From a virus, in IMG/VR virus record IMGVR_UViG_3300035698_015530, positions 1 to 29,319 of that record: a stretch of 29,319 nucleotides of DNA; one strand, given 5' to 3'. The position numbers and the translations under genes were made by a program. The notes under the pieces are model-generated. The model did no database searches. It worked only from the letters and a program-made list of their open reading frames with translations, and was not told the origin of the DNA. Position 1 is the first letter of the stretch, and each line of letters opens with the position of its first letter. Positions 20,455 through 27,912 of the stretch are shown here, piece by piece.

Positions 20455-20560
20455 CAATGTCGATGGGGGAATGGCTAGGTAATAGCGCGGGGGTTACCAG
20501 TCTTACATTTTGGCTGAAAATCTAAGCAATTGTACGAAAATGTACCATTTTTCATGTAAT
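20455..20560. other. Non-coding stretch upstream of terminase, candidate packaging or origin site
   Basis: The 468-bp region 20264-20731 between the two gene blocks has no credible ORF. Within it, two runs of five G (near 20465 and 20490) and GCGCGGGGG stand out in AT-rich surroundings. GGTAA (20480-20484) and TTACC pair around the second run, and AAAATGTAC-CATTTTT lies nearby. Its place directly before the terminase small subunit gene is where cos or pac sites often lie. This is inference from position and composition. Confidence 0.3.
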
Positions 20561-20594
20561 GCTAGGCAGCTCAAGCATGGAAGGGTTACTAGAC

Positions 20595-20621
20595 AGATTG
20601 TTTAAAAATTATACAATCTAA
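20595..20621 (+). repeat. 27-bp dispersed palindrome, copy 9
   Basis: Left arm AGATTGTTTAAA, free A, right arm ATTATACAATCTAA: here the outer arms pair symmetrically (AGATTGT with ACAATCT), showing compensating changes on both sides. It lies 43 bp upstream of the -35 box of the main rightward promoter. Confidence 0.78.
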
Positions 20622-20664
20622 ATGCTGTTATCTACAACTATGGTCAAATACATTTATTAATACG

Positions 20665-20693
20665 TTGACAAAACATGATAGAACATATATAAT
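20665..20693 (+). promoter_or_regulatory. Perfect-consensus rightward sigma70 promoter
   Basis: TTGACA (20665-20670), 17-base spacer, TATAAT (20688-20693). Transcription should start near 20700, about 30 bases before the terminase small subunit start. It would drive the packaging/lysis/structural block. Confidence 0.88.
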
Positions 20694-20731
20694 CAATGGA
20701 TATTAGAATAGAATTATAATGGAGATTATGA

Positions 20732-21283
20732 ATGGAAGCTGTAGCAAGAAATTCTTTATACGGATTTGAGATGAGGGAAGTTGATAATCGTCGCAGCGAT
20801 CGAAAAGGTTGCCATGATATTAAGCAACTTTGGCAGCGTTCGCATGAAATTATCTCTATGGCTCTCCAAGGATTCAAACAATCTGAGATTGCTGATGTTT
20901 TAAGTATTACTCCAGCTACAGTATCCAATACTTTAAATTCCGAGTTAGGCCAGAAAAAATTATCTGAAATGCGTGAGAAGAGAGACGATGGAGTAGTTAA
21001 TGTATCTAAAAGAGTTGCAGAGCTTTCTGAGAAGGCTCTTAAAGTATATGAGAAAATCTTTGATGCTCAAGAAGCTCCACTCAGTCTTCAGAAATCTACT
21101 GCAGACACGATTTTGATGGATTTAGGTGGTCATCGTGCTCCTACAAAAATTGAATCTAAATCTCTACATGCATCTGCAACGCTGGAAGAAATTGAAGAAT
21201 TCAAACAACGAGGTATTGCTGCAGCCCGTGAGTCTGGGATGCTAGTGGAGGTGCCAGGTGAGTCTACGCCAGAAGCAGTCTGA
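20732..21283 (+). CDS. terS: Terminase small subunit
   Basis: A 183-aa protein. Residues 38-69 hold a helix-turn-helix (EIISMALQGFKQSEIADVLS, then ITPATVSNTLN), followed by a central helical region with RVAELSEKALKVYEKIFDA and a variable tail. This DNA-binding domain plus oligomerisation helices is the layout of small terminases that recognise the packaging site. First gene of the rightward transcript, with GGAG seven bases before the ATG. The large subunit lies 3.4 kb downstream rather than next door, since lysis and tailspike genes intervene. The HTH could suggest another regulator, but position and layout favour terminase. Confidence 0.8.
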   Translation: MEAVARNSLYGFEMREVDNRRSDRKGCHDIKQLWQRSHEIISMALQGFKQSEIADVLSITPATVSNTLNSELGQKKLSEMREKRDDGVVNVSKRVAELSEKALKVYEKIFDAQEAPLSLQKSTADTILMDLGGHRAPTKIESKSLHASATLEEIEEFKQRGIAAARESGMLVEVPGESTPEAV

Positions 21284-21560
21284 ATTTGCTATGAAACTAG
21301 CTCTTCTGATTCTCTTCGCAAATGAAGCAGGATATGAAGTAACTATCTCTGATGTTCAATCCTTTCCAAAACACAAGCGCCATCGCAGAGGAAGCTTCCA
21401 TTACAAACGTCTTGCTGCAGATCTTAATCTTTTTAAAGATGGGACCTATCTGAAAAATAACCTAGATCATTTGCAGTTAGGAGAATTTTGGAAAAGTATC
21501 GGTGGTAGTTGGGGTGGAGACTATGGTGATGGTAATCACTATTCATATGGTGAAGATTGA
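21258..21560 (+). CDS. Endolysin, M15-type peptidase
   Basis: A 100-aa single-domain enzyme. H48-x6-D55 (HYKRLAAD) and D91-x-x-H94 (DGNHYS) are the zinc ligands of the M15 (VanY/L-alanyl-D-glutamate or D-Ala-D-Ala peptidase) fold, and LGEFWKSIGGSWGGD is the typical stretch before the last ligand. It cuts the peptide part of peptidoglycan at lysis. Start is GTG at 21258 behind a GGAGGTG ribosome site, overlapping the small terminase gene by 26 bp. No signal peptide, so it needs a holin or similar for release. Confidence 0.9.
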   Translation: MSLRQKQSEFAMKLALLILFANEAGYEVTISDVQSFPKHKRHRRGSFHYKRLAADLNLFKDGTYLKNNLDHLQLGEFWKSIGGSWGGDYGDGNHYSYGED

Positions 21561-21578
21561 TTAATTATTAAACGATCT
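21552..21578 (-). repeat. 27-bp dispersed palindrome, copy 10
   Basis: Read leftward: exact left arm AGATCGTTTAAT, free A, right arm ATTAATCAATCTTC. It covers the endolysin stop (21558-21560) and abuts the GGAGG of the lipoprotein gene. First copy within the rightward block. Confidence 0.82.
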
Positions 21579-21590
21579 GGAGGTTAGCAA

Positions 21591-21956
21591 ATGTATAAAA
21601 AACTTTCATTATTACTAGCAATTTTGCTTGTAGCTTTACTAACATTCTCTTGTGCTGGATCGACTAAGAATACCTACAAGGTCTTAGCAGTTAGTTTCCA
21701 AACCTACGACACAGTACTTACTTCAATTGGAACTCTCTACAAGCAAGGCCATATTAGTGAAATTCAAAAAGAAAAGATAATTGCTGCAGGTCATACCTAT
21801 AAAGATGCCCATAACCTTGCTGTTGCTGCTTTACTACAATACAAGAATTCTGACAATCTAAGTGATGAAGTATCTTATCTCAGAGCAATTGCCATTGCTT
21901 CTTCAACACTTGCTGAATTAATCCGTATAGCAACACCTTTAATGGAGGGACACTAA
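21591..21956 (+). CDS. Small lipoprotein
   Basis: A 121-aa protein with a signal sequence (MYKKLSLLLA, then ILLVALLTFSC) ending at C21 in LTFSC-AGS, a slightly atypical lipobox with F at -2. The mature part is helical (KVLAVSFQTYDTVLTSIGTL, HTYKDAHNLAVAALLQYKNS). It lies in the lysis cassette, so an outer-membrane spanin-like role is possible, though it is longer than most o-spanins and no i-spanin partner is evident. A superinfection-exclusion lipoprotein is another option. GGAGG precedes the start. Confidence 0.85.
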   Translation: MYKKLSLLLAILLVALLTFSCAGSTKNTYKVLAVSFQTYDTVLTSIGTLYKQGHISEIQKEKIIAAGHTYKDAHNLAVAALLQYKNSDNLSDEVSYLRAIAIASSTLAELIRIATPLMEGH

Positions 21957-22120
21957 TGGCTAGTCCAGAAGTAACATTAGCAATCATTGGCGCTGTAGTC
22001 ACCCACGGTCCTGATGCTGTAAAATTAATTGCAGAGTTAATGGACAACAGGAAACCTTCAGCAGAGGAAATTGAATCTTTATTCATAACTAAAAATCCAG
22101 AGGAATACTTCGATGAATGA
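21956..22120 (+). CDS. Small hypothetical protein in lysis cassette
   Basis: A 54-aa protein beginning MASPEVTLAIIGAVVTHGPD, with KPSAEEIESLFITKNPEEYF near the end. It is coupled by TAATG to the lipoprotein gene, with GGAGGGACACTA upstream, and its end overlaps the holin-like gene by 8 bp. The short hydrophobic stretch is too weak for a sure membrane helix. Function unknown. Confidence 0.78.
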   Translation: MASPEVTLAIIGAVVTHGPDAVKLIAELMDNRKPSAEEIESLFITKNPEEYFDE

Positions 22121-22313
22121 TATAGTAAAGGAATTCTTACATAAAAATCTTGATAATATAATCTGGGGAGCTATTGGTGGTGTAGCAATTATAGCCACTG
22201 CATGGTTTACAGATCTTGATATGACAGCTATGATCGGTGCCTTTATTGGTATCTGTATCAATAAGATGCGTGGATCAAATGGAGTTGTTAAATCTATAGA
22301 CCCTGAGGTATAA
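22113..22313 (+). CDS. Holin-like small membrane protein
   Basis: A 66-aa protein with two hydrophobic segments: IIWGAIGGVAIIATAWF at 16-32 and MTAMIGAFIGICI at 37-49, followed by a basic KMRG and a short soluble tail. Size, helix number and its place after the endolysin suggest a holin that lets the endolysin through the inner membrane. AGAGGAATACTTCG precedes the ATG. Identification rests on topology and location only. Confidence 0.65.
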   Translation: MNDIVKEFLHKNLDNIIWGAIGGVAIIATAWFTDLDMTAMIGAFIGICINKMRGSNGVVKSIDPEV

Positions 22314-22314
22314 A

Positions 22315-24648
22315 ATGAAAAGATTATTTTTATCTTTAATCATAATCCTATCCTTAGCACTCCCATCCTTCGCAGCACTTCCATACACTAAAGATATCAT
22401 AGTAACCTCACCAGATGGTATCTGGACTGATACCCGTGCTTATACTACAGTAGCTGATGCAGTCACTGCAATCGGTGCAGATGTACGCACTTTAGTAATT
22501 CCTTCTGCACAAGCAGTAGGTACATTAACAATTCCTGCAAATGTTTCCCTTCGATTCGAACGAGATGGTTCCTTAGTAGTTGCAACTCAGTTAACTCTTC
22601 AAACTTCAAAAATCGAAGCAGATGCACATCAGATCTTCTCTGGCACTGGAGACATTGACTTTGTAGCAGGAACTATTGTCAAAACCTCTTGGTTCGATGA
22701 TTTGGATGAAGCTCTTGACGTCACCTCTGATGATACTTTAGTAATGCTTGTTACTGCAGCTGAAACTACAGACAATGATATGGCTATCGGTAATGATGTT
22801 ATTCTTAGATGGGAATCCCCTTTCATCATTACAGTAGATGCAGGTGATACTATCTCCAATCTCAAGAATATTGAAGCAGGATCATATCAAATTTTTGCAG
22901 GAGCTGGAGACTTTGACTTTCTTGCTGGTTCAATTATTCACTCTTCTTGGTTTGTTCGTATTCGTTCTATAGATGTCTACACAGATGATGATAATACTAA
23001 CATTACTATTCTAGTTGATCAACCAGAAACTGTAGATGCTAGTTTTACTTTTGATATATATCAAGGATTATATATAGAAAAAGGCTGTATTATATCTATA
23101 GACACTGCTCAAATACTTACCTTAGATAATCAATTTAGTGCTGGATTGTATCAAGTGTTTGATGGAAGTGGGAATGTAGTATTTGGTTCAGGAAGTATTG
23201 ACTTTGTTAGGCCAGAATGGTGGGGAGCAGTTGTAGATGGAGTTACTAATGATCAGCCAGCAATACAAGAAGCAGTTGATTCTTTACCAGTTGGTCCTAC
23301 TGGAGTTGTTGCAACAACTACTTCTGATTATACTGATGGTGGAGTTGTAAAGTTATCACGTGGTGATTGGGCTATTACAGCTCCTATTGCATTAGATAGT
23401 TATCAGCAAGTAGTTGGTTCTGGTCCATCTACAGTTATTATTAATACTGCAACTGATACTGCAGCCTTTGAATTGGGGGCTGATGATAATGCTTTTCATA
23501 TAAGGATGAAAATAAAGAATCTTACTATCCGTGGACCAGGAAGCGCCTACGATGCTGGTGGCTATGGCATACATGGTTATGCTGTTATGCGCTCATTGAT
23601 TGAAAATGTATGGATTAGCGGATGTACTGATAATGCTATTTATCTCCAAGGGTCATCTTATACATATATTGATAAAGTGCATATTTATGCCAATAAAGGG
23701 TATGGGATACATCTCTTTGGTGTAACCACAGATGCTTATCTTTGGACAACATCAACTCATATTTTAAATTCTACTGTAATTCTTAATTACAAAGCAGGAA
23801 TTAAAATTGAAGACGCTACAGGCAATAATACTATTCATCATAATACGCTAGAAAGCAACGGGTTTATTACACCAGAACAGCTTGGAACAGTTGGGCATTT
23901 ATCACCAATATCCTATGAATGTAATGTATTACTACATCAAGCACATTCCACCAAAGTACAAAATAATTATTTTGAACATACCGGTGGGTACGGAACTATT
24001 AATACAAATGTTCAAGTTGCTAATTCAGGAAGTGAGAAATGTTCTATAACAGATAATACTTTTGTAACTGGCATCGGCCTTATAATCTGGGCAAGTCAAA
24101 ACCAAGCCCCTTGGTATAATTTTATTGCAAGAAACTCTTTTCTTAAAACACAAGCTGGAAATATGATACTTGCATATGAAGTTGGAGAAACTGCATCATA
24201 TTTTAATAAGTTTGTAGACAATCTTGGTATGCGAGTTAATGATCAAGATGATCAACCATATAAACAACTTTGGGATTCAACTGGTATTGCTGATGGATTA
24301 AGATATAATGCAACTGAGGTTGCAGGTGGTGCTGGATATCTTCCTCCTTTAGCACTTACTACCTTAGACTCTCAAATCTCTGGTGTTTCCCCTCCAAGAA
24401 TTTTTATTATTACGTTAGATCAAAATATGATTGTAGGTGTACCAACTCCAGCTGGGTTGATAGATTTTGATATGACATTTATCTTTATTCAAGGTGGTGC
24501 TGGTGGATGGACTGTTACTTTCACTGCTAGTTATAAAAATGAGTGGAGTGATGTAGGAAATGTGGCAGGGAAAATATCAACTATAAAATTTCATTGTCCG
24601 ACAATAACTACAATGTATCAAATAGGTGCTCAGTCAGGATACTATTAA
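22315..24648 (+). CDS. Tailspike-like beta-helix protein with Sec signal peptide
   Basis: A 777-aa protein. Residues 1-20 (MKRLFLSLIIILSLALPSFA) form a textbook Sec leader with a likely cut at SFA-A. Residues 100-303 hold three related repeats of about 86 residues, each with a pattern like QIF-x-G-x-G-D-x-D-F-x-A-G-x-I-x-x-x-S-W-F: 106-127, 192-213 and, more divergent, 280-303. From about 300 (PEWWGAVVDGVTNDQPAIQ) it enters a pectate-lyase-type beta-helix with many N-rich turns (ATGNNTIHHNTLESNGF). A jelly-roll-like C-terminus follows. Such folds bind or cut host surface glycans. A leader on a virion spike is unusual. GAGGTATAAA precedes the start. Confidence 0.85.
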   Translation: MKRLFLSLIIILSLALPSFAALPYTKDIIVTSPDGIWTDTRAYTTVADAVTAIGADVRTLVIPSAQAVGTLTIPANVSLRFERDGSLVVATQLTLQTSKIEADAHQIFSGTGDIDFVAGTIVKTSWFDDLDEALDVTSDDTLVMLVTAAETTDNDMAIGNDVILRWESPFIITVDAGDTISNLKNIEAGSYQIFAGAGDFDFLAGSIIHSSWFVRIRSIDVYTDDDNTNITILVDQPETVDASFTFDIYQGLYIEKGCIISIDTAQILTLDNQFSAGLYQVFDGSGNVVFGSGSIDFVRPEWWGAVVDGVTNDQPAIQEAVDSLPVGPTGVVATTTSDYTDGGVVKLSRGDWAITAPIALDSYQQVVGSGPSTVIINTATDTAAFELGADDNAFHIRMKIKNLTIRGPGSAYDAGGYGIHGYAVMRSLIENVWISGCTDNAIYLQGSSYTYIDKVHIYANKGYGIHLFGVTTDAYLWTTSTHILNSTVILNYKAGIKIEDATGNNTIHHNTLESNGFITPEQLGTVGHLSPISYECNVLLHQAHSTKVQNNYFEHTGGYGTINTNVQVANSGSEKCSITDNTFVTGIGLIIWASQNQAPWYNFIARNSFLKTQAGNMILAYEVGETASYFNKFVDNLGMRVNDQDDQPYKQLWDSTGIADGLRYNATEVAGGAGYLPPLALTTLDSQISGVSPPRIFIITLDQNMIVGVPTPAGLIDFDMTFIFIQGGAGGWTVTFTASYKNEWSDVGNVAGKISTIKFHCPTITTMYQIGAQSGYY

Positions 24649-26189
24649 TGGATCAAGAAACTAAACAAATATTATCTCAGTGTTCTGTTAGTACTCGCAT
24701 GGCTGCACAGACTTTCTTTCCTGAGCGTTTCTACATGCCTTTTGCAGATGAAATTCATGGAAAGATATTTGATTTAATTGATGGTCCTGAGAAGAAAGTA
24801 GCTATTGCAGCTCCTCGTGGTTGGGGGAAGACTTCGATAGTTGCTCTTGCATTGATGGCCAGATATATCATGTTTAATCATACTGGATTCATTTGCTATA
24901 TCAATAAATCTCATGATGCTGCATCACTTCAAACTGAAAACCTTCGTCGTGAGCTAGTAACTAATAGAATGATTAAACATTTCTTCGGCCACTTCAGAGA
25001 ACGTGATGTTAATTCTAAAGAATTCGAAGAAGTATTTTCAAAGAAAGCATGGGTCGCTTACAATACCCTAATCTGGCCACGTGGCGCTGGTCAGCAAGTA
25101 CGTGGTGTGCTATTTAAAAATGATCGGCCTGGATTAATAATTATAGATGATCTTGAAGATCCAGAGAAAATCCACAATGATGAGATACGTAGAAAGTGGT
25201 ACGAGTGGCTTTATGCAGATGTTATTAAAGCTGTACCTCGTATAGGGAAAGCAGCTCAGAATTGGAAGATAGTTTATATCGACACTTTAAAACATGAAGA
25301 TTCTGTATTACAGAAGTTAATGGAATCAGATGAATGGGCTTCAGTGAGACTTGAAGCATGTGATGATAACTTTAAATCAACTGCACCTGAATTTATGTCA
25401 GATGAGGATATACAGAAGGAATGGCAAGAGCATCTTAATTCAGGCCAAACAGATGTATTCTTCAGGGAACTTCGCAATCTACCAATTTCAACAAAAGATT
25501 CTGCATTTCAAAAGGACTATTTCCATTACTATAATGTCCTAGACGATATGAATAAAAAGGAAGATGATCTAAGTGTTTTAGATGTTGAGATTCAATCTAA
25601 TCAAAATATCGAAACAGTAATCTTAATGGATCCTGCTAAAACAGTAAAGATCCACTCTGCTGAAACTGCAATCATTGGTGTAGGTATTGATTTATCAAGT
25701 GCTAAAATTTACGTAAGAGATGCAATTTCAGAGAAGTTCTATCCAGATGAAATATACGATGCGCTCTTTGGAATGGCCGTACGATTAGATGCAAAAGTAA
25801 TAGGGATTGAGGAAACTTCACTTAACGAGTTTATTCGTCAACCTATTAAAAACGAAATGTTTCGTAGAGGAAGTTTCTTCGAGTTGATCTGGCTTAAAGC
25901 CCGTGGTGGGATGAAGAAAGAACTTCGCATTAAGGAACTAGTCCCTTACTATCGTGGTGGATACATCTACCACAACAAAGCCAATGCAGTAATGAAGAAA
26001 CTTGAAGCACAACTCCTAATGTTCCCTCGTTCACGTCTATGGGATCTGATGGATTGTTTAGCTTACATCATTGAAATGTTAGAACTTGGCGAAAGATACT
26101 TCTCTCCATCTGATAATCCAGAAGATTCTGAATCGGAGTATAAAGAACTTGACTACGACAAACCTATTGAAGATTGGAGAATGGAATGA
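24648..26189 (+). CDS. terL: Terminase large subunit
   Basis: A 513-aa packaging motor. The start at 24648 overlaps the previous stop (TAATG); an upstream TTG frame is ignored. ATPase: Walker A APRGWGKTS at 55-63, Walker B LIIIDDLED at 163-171. Nuclease: D328 (VILMDPAK), E388/E389 (IGIEET) and D465/D469 (LWDLMD), the acidic triad of RNase H-like terminase nucleases. It translocates and cuts DNA during packaging with the small subunit and portal, whose gene is not in this window. Confidence 0.95.
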   Translation: MDQETKQILSQCSVSTRMAAQTFFPERFYMPFADEIHGKIFDLIDGPEKKVAIAAPRGWGKTSIVALALMARYIMFNHTGFICYINKSHDAASLQTENLRRELVTNRMIKHFFGHFRERDVNSKEFEEVFSKKAWVAYNTLIWPRGAGQQVRGVLFKNDRPGLIIIDDLEDPEKIHNDEIRRKWYEWLYADVIKAVPRIGKAAQNWKIVYIDTLKHEDSVLQKLMESDEWASVRLEACDDNFKSTAPEFMSDEDIQKEWQEHLNSGQTDVFFRELRNLPISTKDSAFQKDYFHYYNVLDDMNKKEDDLSVLDVEIQSNQNIETVILMDPAKTVKIHSAETAIIGVGIDLSSAKIYVRDAISEKFYPDEIYDALFGMAVRLDAKVIGIEETSLNEFIRQPIKNEMFRRGSFFELIWLKARGGMKKELRIKELVPYYRGGYIYHNKANAVMKKLEAQLLMFPRSRLWDLMDCLAYIIEMLELGERYFSPSDNPEDSESEYKELDYDKPIEDWRME

Positions 26190-26467
26190 ATGGACATTCT
26201 ATAAAGAAAGAGACTTATGTAGAAGCAGATGAAAAAACTACTAAAGCTTTAACCTTTGATATATTGGATAATATGTTTGAAAAGATAGATAGTATAGTTG
26301 ATGTTCAAAAAGCACAAGTTGTAAAATGTGGTGTAAGAATGGGAAAGATGGAAAAGAAAAGGAAATCAGATAGAAGAAAAGATACAACCATTTCAGCTAC
26401 TTCTGGTTTCTTTGGCGGTGGTGCAGCAATGGCTATAATCTATATTAAAGAACTTTTTTCAAAATAA
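26186..26467 (+). CDS. Small protein with C-terminal membrane helix
   Basis: The ATG at 26186 forms ATGA with the terL stop and is preferred to a TTG four codons earlier. The 93-aa protein has an N-terminal helical part (FDILDNMFEKIDSIVDVQKA), a very basic middle (KMEKKRKSDRRKD) and a C-terminal hydrophobic helix (GFFGGGAAMAIIYIKELF). Looks like a tail-anchored membrane protein; a holin-like or i-spanin-like role is conceivable but unproven. Confidence 0.78.
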   Translation: MNGHSIKKETYVEADEKTTKALTFDILDNMFEKIDSIVDVQKAQVVKCGVRMGKMEKKRKSDRRKDTTISATSGFFGGGAAMAIIYIKELFSK

Positions 26468-26493
26468 GATCGTTTAAAAATAAAACGGACTTA
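26467..26493 (+). repeat. 27-bp dispersed palindrome, copy 11
   Basis: Left arm AGATCGTTTAAA, free A, right arm ATAAAACGGACTTA. It fills the gap between the 93-aa gene stop and the ATG at 26495, leaving no ordinary ribosome site for the next gene. Confidence 0.85.
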
Positions 26494-26494
26494 A

Positions 26495-27571
26495 ATGGCT
26501 ATACAGTTTATAAGAATAGGTGCAATAGATGATGGCTTTGGATATGATGATACAGAGTTTCCAGATTCTGGTATTGAGCTTACTACACCAATTGCATGTG
26601 GAGCACCTGTAAATGCTAATGAAGTACTTCGTCTAGATGATGTAGGTGGAGTAGCTGGAGATCTATCTGGTCCTGCAACAGCTACAAATAATGCTATAGC
26701 TGTATTTGATGGAGGTACTGGAAAATTACTTAAGAATAGTGCCTGTATAATAAATGCTACTGGGCAGATAGGTATAGGAGTTAATCCTCCAACATATGCA
26801 CTACATGTGGTTGAAGCAGCTGCACCAACAGTATTTTTACAAGACACTACTAACACTTGCCAAGCTTTCTTACAAGCAGGAGATACTATAGCTCGTGTTG
26901 GTTCTGTAAGCAACCACGATTTCAGAATTCAATCTAATAGCGTAGATCGAGTATGGGTAGATAATGGAGGAGTTGTATCAATAGGTGGTAGTGTAGCTAA
27001 CAGTGTAACTATTGCAACTGATGGTCAGTTTACTTTACTTGGTACAGCAAGAGTTAACAAGATCCAACAAATTCATTTATCATCTATGAAAAGAGGTGTA
27101 GGTAATCCACCTGGGGAGAGCCTTAAAGATGGCTTTCCTACACTAGACTTTGATAATGTAGCAGATGAGGAAGTCTTCTTTTCTTTTACAGTTCCTGATA
27201 TGCAAGATGTTTCAGTAGATATGAGTATGCATCTACAATTTTTTGTAGATACTGCTCCTGTTGCTGCAGCTGGTGTTGCTTGGGTTATTGAATGGAAAGC
27301 AACGGCTGCAGGAGAAACTATTGATTTTACAGTTGGGACTGCTACAATACTCCATGTTGAAGCAATTACAACTGGAACACCTGCCAATGATGCTCTGAGA
27401 ATAGACTGTGATGATATAGCAGGTGGAGCAGGTGGTATTGTTGCAGGTGATTTATTACAGTGTAGACTATACCGTGATGTTAGTGATGCAGGAGATACCT
27501 TTGCTGGAGATGTAAGACTTATAGGATTTCATGTCCACTATACAGCTAATAAATTAGGCGAAGCTATATAA
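26495..27571 (+). CDS. Tail fibre/appendage protein
   Basis: A 358-aa protein of low charge. Residues about 88-105 (ATGQIGIGVNPPTYALHV) are the G-x-I-G-I-G-x-x-x-P-x-x-x-L-H-V motif common in phage fibres and other trimeric beta-structures. The C-terminal domain is beta-rich (VEWKATAAG-like strands, GDVRLIGFHVHYTAN). Probably a virion appendage or receptor-contact protein. No Shine-Dalgarno site precedes the ATG, only the palindrome. No signal peptide. Confidence 0.78.
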   Translation: MAIQFIRIGAIDDGFGYDDTEFPDSGIELTTPIACGAPVNANEVLRLDDVGGVAGDLSGPATATNNAIAVFDGGTGKLLKNSACIINATGQIGIGVNPPTYALHVVEAAAPTVFLQDTTNTCQAFLQAGDTIARVGSVSNHDFRIQSNSVDRVWVDNGGVVSIGGSVANSVTIATDGQFTLLGTARVNKIQQIHLSSMKRGVGNPPGESLKDGFPTLDFDNVADEEVFFSFTVPDMQDVSVDMSMHLQFFVDTAPVAAAGVAWVIEWKATAAGETIDFTVGTATILHVEAITTGTPANDALRIDCDDIAGGAGGIVAGDLLQCRLYRDVSDAGDTFAGDVRLIGFHVHYTANKLGEAI

Positions 27572-27580
27572 GGAGAAAAG

Positions 27581-27910
27581 ATGAAATATTCAACTACAAT
27601 AAATGGCATACCAGGTGTAACAACTAGAGTTGCAGCATCTGATGCTGTACAACAACTTGCAGATGCTTTAATCATTCCTGATGGCCATCCTGCGAATGCA
27701 GTTATGATTTCCTGTGAGGATCAAAATCTAAGATATGCATTTGAAGTTGATCCAACACCTGGTGCTACAGGCCTTGGTCATATTCTTTACGTAGGTCAGA
27801 GTTTAACTCTTTATGGTGGAAGACTTGTTAATGAATTTAGATTCATCAATGCTACACAGCAGACTGATGGGATTATCCAAGTTACTCCATTGTTTGAAAT
27901 AGGAGTTTAA
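27581..27910 (+). CDS. Small structural-like hypothetical protein
   Basis: A 109-aa beta-rich protein (AVMISCEDQNLRYAFEVDP, YVGQSLTLYGGRLVNEFRFI) with a compact sandwich-like pattern often seen in small phage virion or decoration proteins. AAGGAGAAAAG precedes the start and it sits between two fibre-like genes. Function inferred from context only. Confidence 0.78.
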   Translation: MKYSTTINGIPGVTTRVAASDAVQQLADALIIPDGHPANAVMISCEDQNLRYAFEVDPTPGATGLGHILYVGQSLTLYGGRLVNEFRFINATQQTDGIIQVTPLFEIGV

Positions 27911-27912
27911 TT

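Noticed and set aside
24594-24648. TTG start extending the large terminase by 18 residues
   Set aside because: The ATG at 24648 overlaps the preceding stop as TAATG, and the extension is inside the previous gene without a ribosome site.
3760-26493. The 27-bp repeats as a CRISPR array
   Set aside because: Copies are kilobases apart, palindromic, in both orientations and at gene boundaries; no spacer series or cas1/cas2. The Cas4-like nuclease fits phage recombination.
3760-26493. The 27-bp repeats as rho-independent terminators or promoters
   Set aside because: The stems are AT-rich without T tracts; true terminators in the window look different. TTTAAT could mimic a -10, but no consistent -35 lies upstream.
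26491-26913. 140-aa leftward open frame opposite the fibre gene
   Set aside because: Low-complexity shadow of a repetitive beta-structure gene; opposite direction to all neighbours.
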